35,923 bases of DNA, taken from IMG/VR virus record IMGVR_UViG_3300032235_000059, positions 1 to 35,923 of that record, one strand, 5' to 3'. The stretch is from a virus. The translations under genes and the position numbers were made by a program. Shown piece after piece: positions 21,354 through 27,551 of the stretch; positions within the stretch are counted from its first letter, which is position 1, and every line of letters starts with the position of its first letter. Below the pieces are notes generated by a model. It had not been told where the DNA came from. It did not search any database and was given only the letters and a program-made list of their open reading frames with translations.

Positions 21354-21483
21354 GCGTTTAGACCGTACTGGTCGCGTTAGAAATGAACCCATGTTCGGGG
21401 TTGCTGCCAAGGAAACCGAGTGCGCTTATGAGGCCAGCGCGAGAGCTTTCTACAGGTATCTCAGGAACAGAGCAAATAGGTGA
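21352..21483 (+). CDS. Possible 43-residue protein after RNA 2
   Basis: A frame from TTG 21352, with AGGGG in the terminator arm as a potential ribosome-binding site, or from ATG 21391. The reading 'GVAAKETECAYEASARAFYR' looks protein-like, with a helical, Ala/Arg-rich content. If the TTG start is used, folding of the RNA 2 terminator would hide the ribosome-binding site. Evidence is thin. Confidence 0.3.
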   Translation: MRLDRTGRVRNEPMFGVAAKETECAYEASARAFYRYLRNRANR

Positions 21484-21719
21484 TGTCGGATAGGCCACGA
21501 TACGGTCGCTCTGGAAATTGAATGTAGACCTTCTGGGAGTAGCAGTCCTAACGGATGGCTAGAGAAGTGTGTGGTATCACCTTCTTGGCCTCTCCTATTG
21601 CCTAATGTAAATAGTATTAAGCTATAGAAATACATTTACCTATAGAAATTATTTAGTTTACCGATGGAAACCTTTTATGAGAGTATCTGTCCATCGACAA
21701 CGCAACACAGGGGAACGAA
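21484..21719. other. Gene-poor stretch with hairpin and tandem repeat
   Basis: I see no solid gene. Very short frames open at 21483 (12 codons) and 21572 (16 codons). A hairpin AGAAG-T-GTG/CAC-CTTCT with loop TGGTAT lies at about 21577-21597. Beyond it the sequence turns A+T-rich and holds two copies of CTATAGAAAT at 21622 and 21640. This may be the promoter and operator for the genes from 21720. Confidence 0.5.
21622..21649. repeat. Tandem CTATAGAAAT repeat
   Basis: Two perfect copies of the ten-base unit (21622-21631 and 21640-21649), 18 bases apart, within an A+T-rich region flanked by GTAAAT/ATTTAC arms. The core ATAGAAAT is shared with the inverted repeat at 17447-17466. An operator for one regulator, perhaps the XRE protein, is plausible. 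Confidence 0.5.
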
Positions 21720-21887
21720 ATGGACATCAAAGTAGGTGACAAAGTCTGGATCAAGATGAGCAGTTTCGGTGTGGATACAAAAGTAGCTGGTGAAGTCCTA
21801 GCCCTGACAAGCAAGAGAGTTAAGTGCTTTAACGAGGTTCGCGGCACAGTCGGTTACTACGATCCAAAAATGATTTCGGCGCAGTAA
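21720..21887 (+). CDS. 55-residue beta-rich protein
   Basis: A frame with the ribosome-binding site AGGGGAACGAA. The sequence 'MDIKVGDKVWIKMSSFGVDT' continues 'KVAGEVLALTSKRVKCFNEV' and 'GTVGYYDPKMI'. The alternating pattern with 'GDKVW' resembles a small SH3-like barrel of the KOW or Tudor kind that binds nucleic acids or proteins. This is shape recognition only. Confidence 0.7.
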   Translation: MDIKVGDKVWIKMSSFGVDTKVAGEVLALTSKRVKCFNEVRGTVGYYDPKMISAQ

Positions 21888-21931
21888 ACATTAACCAGCC
21901 GGGGATTCCTGGCATTTTCCTGGGGAACAAC

Positions 21932-22120
21932 ATGGAATCAATCAAAATCGAAGGTGTAGAGCAGCATCAAGGCATTTACGTTGACACCATAGGCGAGGAT
22001 GTCTGGGTCAACATCATCGTCAGAAACGGTAGTGCCAATCTCTGTATAACGCCAGAGAACGCAGAGAAACTAATCGAGGCAATCCGAGTCGCTATCGTAG
22101 AGGCTTCAAATGAAGGTTGA
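21932..22120 (+). CDS. Small phage protein, unknown function
   Basis: A 62-residue acidic protein with a strand-rich first half ('IYVDTIGEDVWVNIIVRNGS') and a C-terminal helix ('NAEKLIEAIRVAIVEA'). TGGGGAAC precedes the ATG. The layout, a small sheet packed by one helix, resembles many phage early micro-proteins. It overlaps the next gene by 11 bases. Confidence 0.65.
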   Translation: MESIKIEGVEQHQGIYVDTIGEDVWVNIIVRNGSANLCITPENAEKLIEAIRVAIVEASNEG

Positions 22121-22436
22121 CCCTCACGAGGCAATCGACTTTATTTACCGAAACTCTACGGCTTACGCTAAGGCTAAGGCTGAGGTAACGTACCTAGAGG
22201 AGTTCAGGAAATCCAAGAAGGCAATCCTATATGCTCAGTCAATGGGAAAAACCGTAACTGACAGGGAGAATCAGGCTTACGCTCATCCAGAGTATCAGGA
22301 GCTTCTAAAGGGGCTTCAGGCGGCTGTAGAGGCTGCGGAAGAACTTAGATGGCAGTTGATAGCGGCACAGGCTCGTATCGACGTATGGCGGTCTCAGGAG
22401 GCTAGTAATCGGACTATGGATCGGGTAACTCAATAA
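22110..22436 (+). CDS. Coiled-coil early phage protein
   Basis: A 108-residue almost entirely helical protein: 'AIDFIYRNSTAYAKAKAEVT', 'LEEFRKSKKAILYAQSMG', 'LLKGLQAAVEAAEELRWQLI', 'AAQARIDVWRSQEAS'. The pattern 'YAKAKAE..YLEE.RKS..A.L' is recurrent in phage genomes next to HNH/DUF1364-type genes. The function is unknown. Confidence 0.75.
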   Translation: MKVDPHEAIDFIYRNSTAYAKAKAEVTYLEEFRKSKKAILYAQSMGKTVTDRENQAYAHPEYQELLKGLQAAVEAAEELRWQLIAAQARIDVWRSQEASNRTMDRVTQ

Positions 22437-22445
22437 GGGATAGAC

Positions 22446-22643
22446 ATGGAATACACAATACCAGACGATAGCAATTTGGCACAATGTGAGTGGTGTGGAT
22501 GGGTAGTAGACTGGGACGAGGTTCCGAGGGCTAGGGACTTATCTGGCGAGATCGTGACCTGCTGTGAGGAATGTAACGAGGGCGAGTCGTTTGTAAATTA
22601 TCCGTCTAAGAGGTTCAATGTACAGAAGCAAGAAGCTACTTGA
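22446..22643 (+). CDS. Double CxxC zinc-binding protein
   Basis: A 65-residue acidic protein with 'CEWCGWVVDWDEVP' at about residues 14-27 and 'TCCEECNEGESFVNYP' at about 38-53, a zinc-ribbon arrangement of four or five cysteines. Strong negative charge argues against simple DNA binding. Its last 26 bases overlap the next gene in another frame. Confidence 0.7.
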   Translation: MEYTIPDDSNLAQCEWCGWVVDWDEVPRARDLSGEIVTCCEECNEGESFVNYPSKRFNVQKQEAT

Positions 22644-22905
22644 GAGAGCCAGACACCTACCCTGCCAGCATTGCGGCAAGGAGGACGGAACGGTAGTCGC
22701 AGCCCACTCGAATCAGTTGCGAGATGGGAAAGGAAAGGGTATAAAGGCTAGTGATTTTAGGATTGCTAGCCTTTGTTTTTTATGCCATTTCGAGCTAGAT
22801 CAGGGCAAGAATCTTTCCAAGCAGGAACGTGTAGAGATGTGGGAAGAAGCTCATCGAAAGACCATAGGCTTACTTTTTGAACGTGGTTATCTGGAGGTCG
22901 TATGA
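22618..22905 (+). CDS. HNH-like nuclease (DUF1364/YbcO-like)
   Basis: A 95-residue protein. 'LPCQHCGKEDGTVVAAHSNQ' (CxxC then AAH) and 'GKGIKASDFRIASLCFLCHF' (CxxCH) give the zinc ligands and histidines of the HNH/beta-beta-alpha-metal fold found in DUF1364 (YbcO, a recombination nuclease of lambdoid prophages). It may process recombination intermediates with ERF and the VRR-NUC protein. AGAGG precedes the ATG; the stop overlaps the next start. Confidence 0.75.
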   Translation: MYRSKKLLERARHLPCQHCGKEDGTVVAAHSNQLRDGKGKGIKASDFRIASLCFLCHFELDQGKNLSKQERVEMWEEAHRKTIGLLFERGYLEVV

Positions 22906-23063
22906 AGAAAACGAAATCTGAAAAGAAGATGAGCAAGGTCTACAACGAATTTAAGGAAGGAACCTTACATTCAGGTAAGGGTGGCCCTGTCGTTAAGTCT
23001 AAGAAACAAGCAGTTGCAATTATGCTATCCGAAGGTGGGAAAGCTAAGAAAGGCAAGAAATGA
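22902..23063 (+). CDS. DUF6496-like lysine-rich micro-protein
   Basis: A 53-residue frame joined to both neighbours by ATGA overlaps. It reads 'KKMSKVYNEFKEGTLHSGKG' then 'VVKSKKQAVAIMLSEGGKAK', the known pattern of DUF6496 ('M..V..EFK.GTLHSG......KQA.AIALSE.'). It is strongly basic. It opens a run of four basic micro-proteins. DNA compaction or virion-inside packing is one possibility; no experiment is known to me. Confidence 0.8.
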   Translation: MKKTKSEKKMSKVYNEFKEGTLHSGKGGPVVKSKKQAVAIMLSEGGKAKKGKK

Positions 23064-23212
23064 AGACCGGTCTTTACAGTAATATTAATGCTAAACGGAA
23101 ACGTATCGCTGAAGGTTCAGGCGAGAAGATGCGTAAGGTCGGTTCAAAAGGTGCGCCAACTGCTGCGGCGTTTAAAGAATCAGCTAAGACAGCCAAGCCG
23201 AGGAAAAAATGA
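23060..23212 (+). CDS. 50-residue basic micro-protein
   Basis: A frame linked by ATGA overlaps. It begins 'MKTGLYSNINAKRKRIAEGS' and contains 'GEKMRKVGSKGAPTAAAFKE', ending in a lysine-rich tail. This pattern frequently accompanies the DUF6496-like gene in other phages. Basic and likely unstructured until bound to nucleic acid. Function unknown. Confidence 0.75.
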   Translation: MKTGLYSNINAKRKRIAEGSGEKMRKVGSKGAPTAAAFKESAKTAKPRKK

Positions 23213-23361
23213 AGAACGGTCAAAAGAAATCTGACAAAGAGTTGCTAAAAGAGTATCTCGACGAAGAAAAAGAGAAGAAAAAGAACGGTGTTAATGAGAT
23301 AGAAATCGAGATCAAGATTCCTATGGGTAAGAAAAAACGAGGGAAAGGCAATGGCGATTAA
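23209..23361 (+). CDS. 50-residue charged micro-protein
   Basis: A frame linked by an ATGA overlap upstream and overlapping the next gene by 11 bases. It has a Lys/Glu-rich helix ('SDKELLKEYLDEEKEKKK'), a short strand ('VNEIEIEIKIPMG') and a basic end. The family is not recognised. The regular overlap chain makes it likely to be translated. Confidence 0.6.
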   Translation: MKNGQKKSDKELLKEYLDEEKEKKKNGVNEIEIEIKIPMGKKKRGKGNGD

Positions 23362-23626
23362 GCGAGGCAAAGAGGAGTTTGCTGGTTACAACAAGCCGAA
23401 GCGGACTCCTAGTCATCCTACAAAAAGCCATGCAGTCTTAGCCAAGTCTGGTGACGAGGTAAAGCTCATCAGATTCGGTCAACAGGGCGTTTCAGGGTCT
23501 CCGGCTAAGGAAGGTGAGTCGGCGGCAGATAAAGCCCGTAGAGCCTCATTTAAGGCTCGTCATGCGTCCAATATCTCTAAAGGCAAGATGTCAGCCGCTT
23601 ATTGGGCAGATAAGGTTAAGTGGTGA
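23351..23626 (+). CDS. Conserved basic phage protein ('SAAYWADKVKW' end)
   Basis: A 91-residue basic protein. Marks: 'YNKPKRTPSHPTKSHAVLAK', 'KLIRFGQQGVSGSP', and a C-terminal helix 'ARRASFKARHASNISKGKMS' followed by 'AAYWADKVKW'. This ending is widely shared among tailed phages. Its role is not established; association with DNA or virion assembly is guessed from charge. It ends in a GTGA overlap with the methyltransferase. Confidence 0.8.
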   Translation: MAIKRGKEEFAGYNKPKRTPSHPTKSHAVLAKSGDEVKLIRFGQQGVSGSPAKEGESAADKARRASFKARHASNISKGKMSAAYWADKVKW

Positions 23627-24144
23627 GCCACCAGAGCCAGCTAGACTTTGTTGCTAGCGTCAAAAAACAATTCCCACAGTATTTCTTTGAGTCCAAGGTC
23701 TTAGAGGTAGGAAGTCTGGACATTAACGGTTCCATCCGTCAATTCTTTGTAGGCTGCGATTATGTTGGGGTTGATCTTGGCGAGGGACGAGGGGTTGATG
23801 TGGTGGCTAGGGGTGAGGAACTGGACTACCCTAACGATAGTTTTGACGTTGTTGCTAGCTGCGAGTGCTTTGAGCATAACCCTGAGTGGGTAAAGACCTT
23901 CAATAATATGGTCAGGATGGCTTCAGGGCTGGTTTTCTTTAGCTGTGCTACTACGGGTAGGGCTGAACATGGAACGAGGCGTACAAGCCCGGATGATGCG
24001 CCATTTTGCGGAGATTACTACCGGAACCTAACGGAGCAGGACTTCAGGGAAAACTGCGATCTGAGTAAGTTTGAAATATATGAATTTATAACTAGTTATA
24101 ACCCCGCAGACTTATACTTTTGGGCGATATGCAAGCAATCGTAA
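23623..24144 (+). CDS. Class I SAM-dependent methyltransferase
   Basis: A 173-residue protein with Rossmann-type methyltransferase motifs: 'VLEVGSLDINGSI' (motif I, a variant glycine loop), 'YVGVDLGEGRGVDVV' (acidic residue for SAM ribose), 'LDYPNDSFDVVASCECFEHN' (motif IV). It resembles type-11 small-molecule methyltransferases rather than DNA methylases, since no DPPY or PC motif is present. With glycosyltransferases at 24129 and 32215, it may modify a sugar or surface polymer. GTG start shares GTGA with the previous stop. Confidence 0.8.
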   Translation: MSHQSQLDFVASVKKQFPQYFFESKVLEVGSLDINGSIRQFFVGCDYVGVDLGEGRGVDVVARGEELDYPNDSFDVVASCECFEHNPEWVKTFNNMVRMASGLVFFSCATTGRAEHGTRRTSPDDAPFCGDYYRNLTEQDFRENCDLSKFEIYEFITSYNPADLYFWAICKQS

Positions 24145-24836
24145 TCTGTACGGTGAACAATCCCGGCATAACGGTGCTGCTGGAGTCTATTCGTTGCTAT
24201 GGTGACAAGTTACCCGTGTACTTATGTAGTAATAATCTTGGACTCTGGGCAAGAGCAAGAGAGATTACAGAAAACCTTATCTACCGACCCAATCCTGCTA
24301 CCAATTTCGGAGATGCTTATAACGCAGCCTGTGACTATGCCTTTGAGCATGGCAAGTTTGACTCATTGATTTTAGCTAACGACGATGTGGTTCTTAATCC
24401 AGATACGCTATCGTTAATGCGGGAAGATGCGGGGATTCTGGAATCTCGTGGCGTGAAATACGGATTCTTAGGTGCAAGGTCAGACTATGTATTGCCGGAT
24501 CAGAACATCAGGTTCCCGGTAGACGGGGACAGACGGGCAGGATTGAAGTGGGAAAGTGAGCATCAGATCAAGCTGACTCCGGTAATTGCGCCTATCTGGG
24601 CAAGTATCAGCCGGGAAGCATGGGAAGTAGCTAAGTTCCCGTCAACTAATTGGTATTCAGATAATATAATATGCCATGACTTGAACGTGGCGGGTTATCA
24701 ACATTTCGTGAGTAGGGCTTATGTGCATCATGCAGGAAGCCAGACCGTAGGTGTTGATTTCAAGAAAAGCCATGAAGAACCGAGGGCGTGGATATTAGAG
24801 AATCGCGCCGATATGTACGAGGCTATCTATGGCTGA
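24129..24836 (+). CDS. Glycosyltransferase, GT-A/family 2-like
   Basis: A 235-residue protein. 'QAIVICTVNNPGITVLLESI' is the first strand-helix of a nucleotide-sugar transferase; 'FDSLILANDDVVLNPDTLSL' holds an NDD in the DxD position that binds the metal and UDP or GDP sugar. The C-terminal part has 'WYSDNIICHDLNVAGYQHFV' and 'VHHAGSQTV', typical of GT2-like enzymes. It overlaps the methyltransferase by 16 bases. It may glycosylate host surface or virion components. The ATG at 24129 is chosen over TTG 24120. Confidence 0.8.
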   Translation: MQAIVICTVNNPGITVLLESIRCYGDKLPVYLCSNNLGLWARAREITENLIYRPNPATNFGDAYNAACDYAFEHGKFDSLILANDDVVLNPDTLSLMREDAGILESRGVKYGFLGARSDYVLPDQNIRFPVDGDRRAGLKWESEHQIKLTPVIAPIWASISREAWEVAKFPSTNWYSDNIICHDLNVAGYQHFVSRAYVHHAGSQTVGVDFKKSHEEPRAWILENRADMYEAIYG

Positions 24837-25848
24837 CATGACGGAAACTCTCAGGAAACTCGGTTTAGCGGCTGCTAGGGGAGTTCCGCAGTTGGCTACA
24901 GGTTTCGTAGATTTGGCTGCTTTGCCATTTACGATGACCGGGGTAATGAAGCCAGAGCAAGCAGTAGGCTCAACGGCATACCTAACGTCAAAGGGTTTGT
25001 TGCCTCCTCCACAAGAGGGATTACTAAGCGAGACAACGGAACTGGTATCTAGTGCTGTGAATCCAGCTACAGCGGCTAAGGCTGCATTAGCTAAAGGTGG
25101 CTTACTCGCTGTTCCTATGGCTGCAAGCGGAATAATCAGTCCTAAAGTGGCAAAAGAATTGACCACCCCAGTAAACTTACCAAAAACAGAAGAATTTGTA
25201 TCGGCGGTTCAAAATACTCCAACTGCACAAATTACAGATGAAGGACTGTTATTAAGGATTCAGCGAGGACAGCAGCCAACTCAAGCGGGGAAAGAATCTG
25301 TAAGAACTGGAGTATTTTATTTGCCAGAAGGTTCATCTAACGCAAAGTGGTATAGCAAGACGAAACCGGGTGTTTACTATGGTGGTGAAGAAAAAATAGC
25401 TGGTGAAACACTATTGAGAAACCCTCTATTTGTCAAAGGCGCAACAGGCGGCAAGGCTCCAGAGATGGCTTTTGATGCAGTACAAGGTAAAGGAGCCATA
25501 AAAGAGCTAGACAATGAAGTTAGTAGAATATTAAGCATGGACTTTATTAAACGTAAAGACCCAGAGCTTTACTATGAAGAAGTTGGAAAGTTCTTATCTA
25601 AATATGGTTCAGACCCATCAAAGGCGCGATATATAGTTGAAAATAGTCAAAAAGGAAATCAACTAAAGTACGCGCTAAGGGAAAATGCTATAGCAAATAC
25701 AGTAAGAAACGCTGGTTACGATTCAGTATTAGGGTATAGCAAAGGTAAGCAAGGCAATTTCTTATCAGAAATTTTTGATGTAAGAGAAGCTACCTATCCA
25801 ACAAAAGAAGGCGGGTTTACAGTAAATCCAATGTTTCAAAATAAGTAA
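24829..25848 (+). CDS. ADP-ribosyltransferase-like effector candidate
   Basis: A 339-residue two-part protein. Residues 1-115 are Ala/Gly/Leu-rich with short hydrophobic stretches, like the ejection proteins of this phage. Residues about 150-335 resemble the ART domains attached to phage polyvalent and MuF-type proteins: 'TGVFYLPEGSSNAKWYSKTK', 'GETLLRNPLFVKGATGG', and near the end 'AGYDSVLGYSKGKQGNFLSE' before the '..EIFD' acidic strand. The ART part is A+T-richer than its neighbours (25180-25848, many AGA and ATA codons), which suggests acquisition. Catalytic residues cannot be assigned securely. Confidence 0.55.
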   Translation: MADMTETLRKLGLAAARGVPQLATGFVDLAALPFTMTGVMKPEQAVGSTAYLTSKGLLPPPQEGLLSETTELVSSAVNPATAAKAALAKGGLLAVPMAASGIISPKVAKELTTPVNLPKTEEFVSAVQNTPTAQITDEGLLLRIQRGQQPTQAGKESVRTGVFYLPEGSSNAKWYSKTKPGVYYGGEEKIAGETLLRNPLFVKGATGGKAPEMAFDAVQGKGAIKELDNEVSRILSMDFIKRKDPELYYEEVGKFLSKYGSDPSKARYIVENSQKGNQLKYALRENAIANTVRNAGYDSVLGYSKGKQGNFLSEIFDVREATYPTKEGGFTVNPMFQNK

Positions 25849-25875
25849 GCATGACATCCAGAGGATAATGCAAAA

Positions 25876-26193
25876 ATGGAAACAAACGAAACCAGTAAAG
25901 TAGAGGCAAATGCAGGACTAGCTAACCTTACTAACATGGGTAAGGGCAGACCTAAAGGAGTGCCGAATAAGTCTACTGCTATCGTTAGGGAGGCTATTGC
26001 TAACCTACTAGAGCGTAATGCGCCTAACATGGACAGGTGGCTTAACGAGGTGGCGGCAGAAGACCCTTACAAAGCCTTAGACCTGATGAATAAGCTGAGT
26101 GAGTACCATATACCCAAGCTGGCTAGGACTGAGGTAACAGGTAAGGATGGGGAAGCCCAAGAACACATAGTGAGATGGGGAGGACGGAAATGA
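25876..26193 (+). CDS. terS: Small terminase subunit-like DNA-binding protein
   Basis: A 105-residue protein with a basic 'GKGRPKGVPNKSTAIVREAI' motif at about residues 23-42, then 'NMDRWLNEVAAEDPYKALDL' and 'HIPKLARTEVTGKDG'. Proteins of this pattern are encoded immediately before the large terminase in many podoviruses and are taken as the small subunit that recognises phage DNA. It is short for a TerS (often 140 or more residues). A 27-residue gene separates it from the large subunit. Confidence 0.7.
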   Translation: METNETSKVEANAGLANLTNMGKGRPKGVPNKSTAIVREAIANLLERNAPNMDRWLNEVAAEDPYKALDLMNKLSEYHIPKLARTEVTGKDGEAQEHIVRWGGRK

Positions 26194-26273
26194 GCTATAA
26201 GCCAGTAAATTGCCCACAATGCAGCGCGTTCCTAGTGAACAACAAGTGCCTGAACTGCGGATACGTTAAGTGA
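26190..26273 (+). CDS. 27-residue zinc-ribbon micro-protein
   Basis: A frame coupled by ATGA to the small terminase and overlapping the large terminase GTG. The sequence begins 'MSYKPVNCPQCSAFLVNN' and ends 'KCLNCGYVK': CPQC at residues 8-11 and CLNC at 20-23 form a minimal zinc knuckle. It is placed exactly between the two terminase genes. It may be a packaging accessory or only a coupling element. Confidence 0.65.
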   Translation: MSYKPVNCPQCSAFLVNNKCLNCGYVK

Positions 26274-27526
26274 CAGAGATAGTCATTCCTTACGAGCCAA
26301 GGGAGCAGCAGGAGGAAATCCACCATGCCATTGAGCAGCATCGTTTTACTGTGGTGGTTGCCCATCGTCGTATGGGAAAGACTGTTAGCGCAATCAATCA
26401 CCTTATCAAAGCCGCGATAGAGTGCGACAAGCCTAACCCACGGTTTGCATATATTGCACCTACCTACAGCCAAGCTAAACGAGTCGCTTGGGATTACCTA
26501 CTAGAGTACACAAGGCCGCTTAATGCAACTGCCAACATTGCTGAGTTACGGGTTGATTTTTGGGGGCGTAGGGTTAGTCTTTATGGGTCTGATAATCCTG
26601 ACAGTCTGCGCGGTCAGTATTTCGATGGCGTGGTTATCGACGAAGTTGGCGATCAGAATCCGAGAATTTGGAACGAGATCATCCGACCTGCTCTTTCCGA
26701 CCGTGGTGGGTGGTGTTCTTTCATTGGCACTCCTAAAGGTGCTAACCATTTCGCTGAACTAGCCGACAGAGCCAAGTCTGAAGACGGCTGGAAGTACCTA
26801 GAGTTCAAGGCTAGTAAGACAGGTGTTCTGCCTGAGTCCGAGCTTAAAGCCGCCTATCGAGAGATGGGTGAGGACAAGTACAACCAAGAGTTCGAGTGTT
26901 CCTTTAACGCAGCGGTCGAAGGGTCTTACTATGGCAAACTTATTAACGACCTTGAGAGGGATCATCATATTACTGATTTTCCTCGTGACGATCTCTGCCG
27001 TAGCTTTACTGCATGGGATTTGGGCATGGGTGACTCTACAGCTATATGGGTTGCTCAAGTGGTTGGTAAGGAAATCAGACTCCTTGATTGCGTCGAAAAC
27101 CATGGGCAGGCGTTAGACTGGTACGTCAACTGGCTCAGAGACAACAAGTACGAGGGATTCACCCATATCCTGCCCCATGACGTACAGGTGAGGGAACTAG
27201 GCACAGGCAAGAGCCGTAAGGAAGTGCTAGAGGAAGCAGGGCTAACGATTACGGTTGCGCCTAGATTGTCTGTGGCTGACGGGATTCAGGCTGTCAGGAG
27301 ACTGTTGCCTCGGTGCTGGTTCCACCCAAGGACTAAGCCGGGACTAGATGCCTTACGGAATTACCGCAGGGAACATGACGAAAAGCGGCAGATATTCTAT
27401 GAAAAGCCACTCCACGACTGGTCATCACATTTTGCAGACGGGTTCAGATACCTAGCGATAGGTCTTGACGAGGGCGATAGTTCATGGCAGACATCGTTGC
27501 CAATTTCAACGAAATGGATTGTATAA
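26270..27526 (+). CDS. terL: Terminase large subunit
   Basis: A 418-residue DNA-packaging motor with ATPase and nuclease domains. Walker A 'AHRRMGKT' (31-38), Walker B 'FDGVVIDE' (118-125), coupling motif 'SFIGTPKG' (150-157). The RNase H-like nuclease starts with 'AWDLGMGDSTAIW' (248-260, Asp250) and ends with 'DWSSHFADGFRYL' (383-395), supplying further metal-binding Asp. It packages DNA through the portal; headful cutting would agree with the permuted ends. Starts at GTG, overlapping the zinc knuckle gene. Confidence 0.95.
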   Translation: MTEIVIPYEPREQQEEIHHAIEQHRFTVVVAHRRMGKTVSAINHLIKAAIECDKPNPRFAYIAPTYSQAKRVAWDYLLEYTRPLNATANIAELRVDFWGRRVSLYGSDNPDSLRGQYFDGVVIDEVGDQNPRIWNEIIRPALSDRGGWCSFIGTPKGANHFAELADRAKSEDGWKYLEFKASKTGVLPESELKAAYREMGEDKYNQEFECSFNAAVEGSYYGKLINDLERDHHITDFPRDDLCRSFTAWDLGMGDSTAIWVAQVVGKEIRLLDCVENHGQALDWYVNWLRDNKYEGFTHILPHDVQVRELGTGKSRKEVLEEAGLTITVAPRLSVADGIQAVRRLLPRCWFHPRTKPGLDALRNYRREHDEKRQIFYEKPLHDWSSHFADGFRYLAIGLDEGDSSWQTSLPISTKWIV

Positions 27527-27527
27527 T
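27497..27527 (+). promoter_or_regulatory. Possible promoter before the portal gene
   Basis: TATAAT (27522-27527) is a perfect -10 box just after the terminase stop; TTGCCA (27497-27502) is the nearest -35-like box but at 19 bases. The portal ATG is 25 bases downstream with AAGGA. Late promoter is possible. Confidence 0.35.
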
Positions 27528-27551
27528 AAGCAAAACCCATAAGGATTTGCT

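Noticed and set aside
21361-21600. Possible tRNA
   Set aside because: A hairpin like AACCC/GGGTT is present at about 21385-21401, but no cloverleaf or acceptor stem can be built on either strand.
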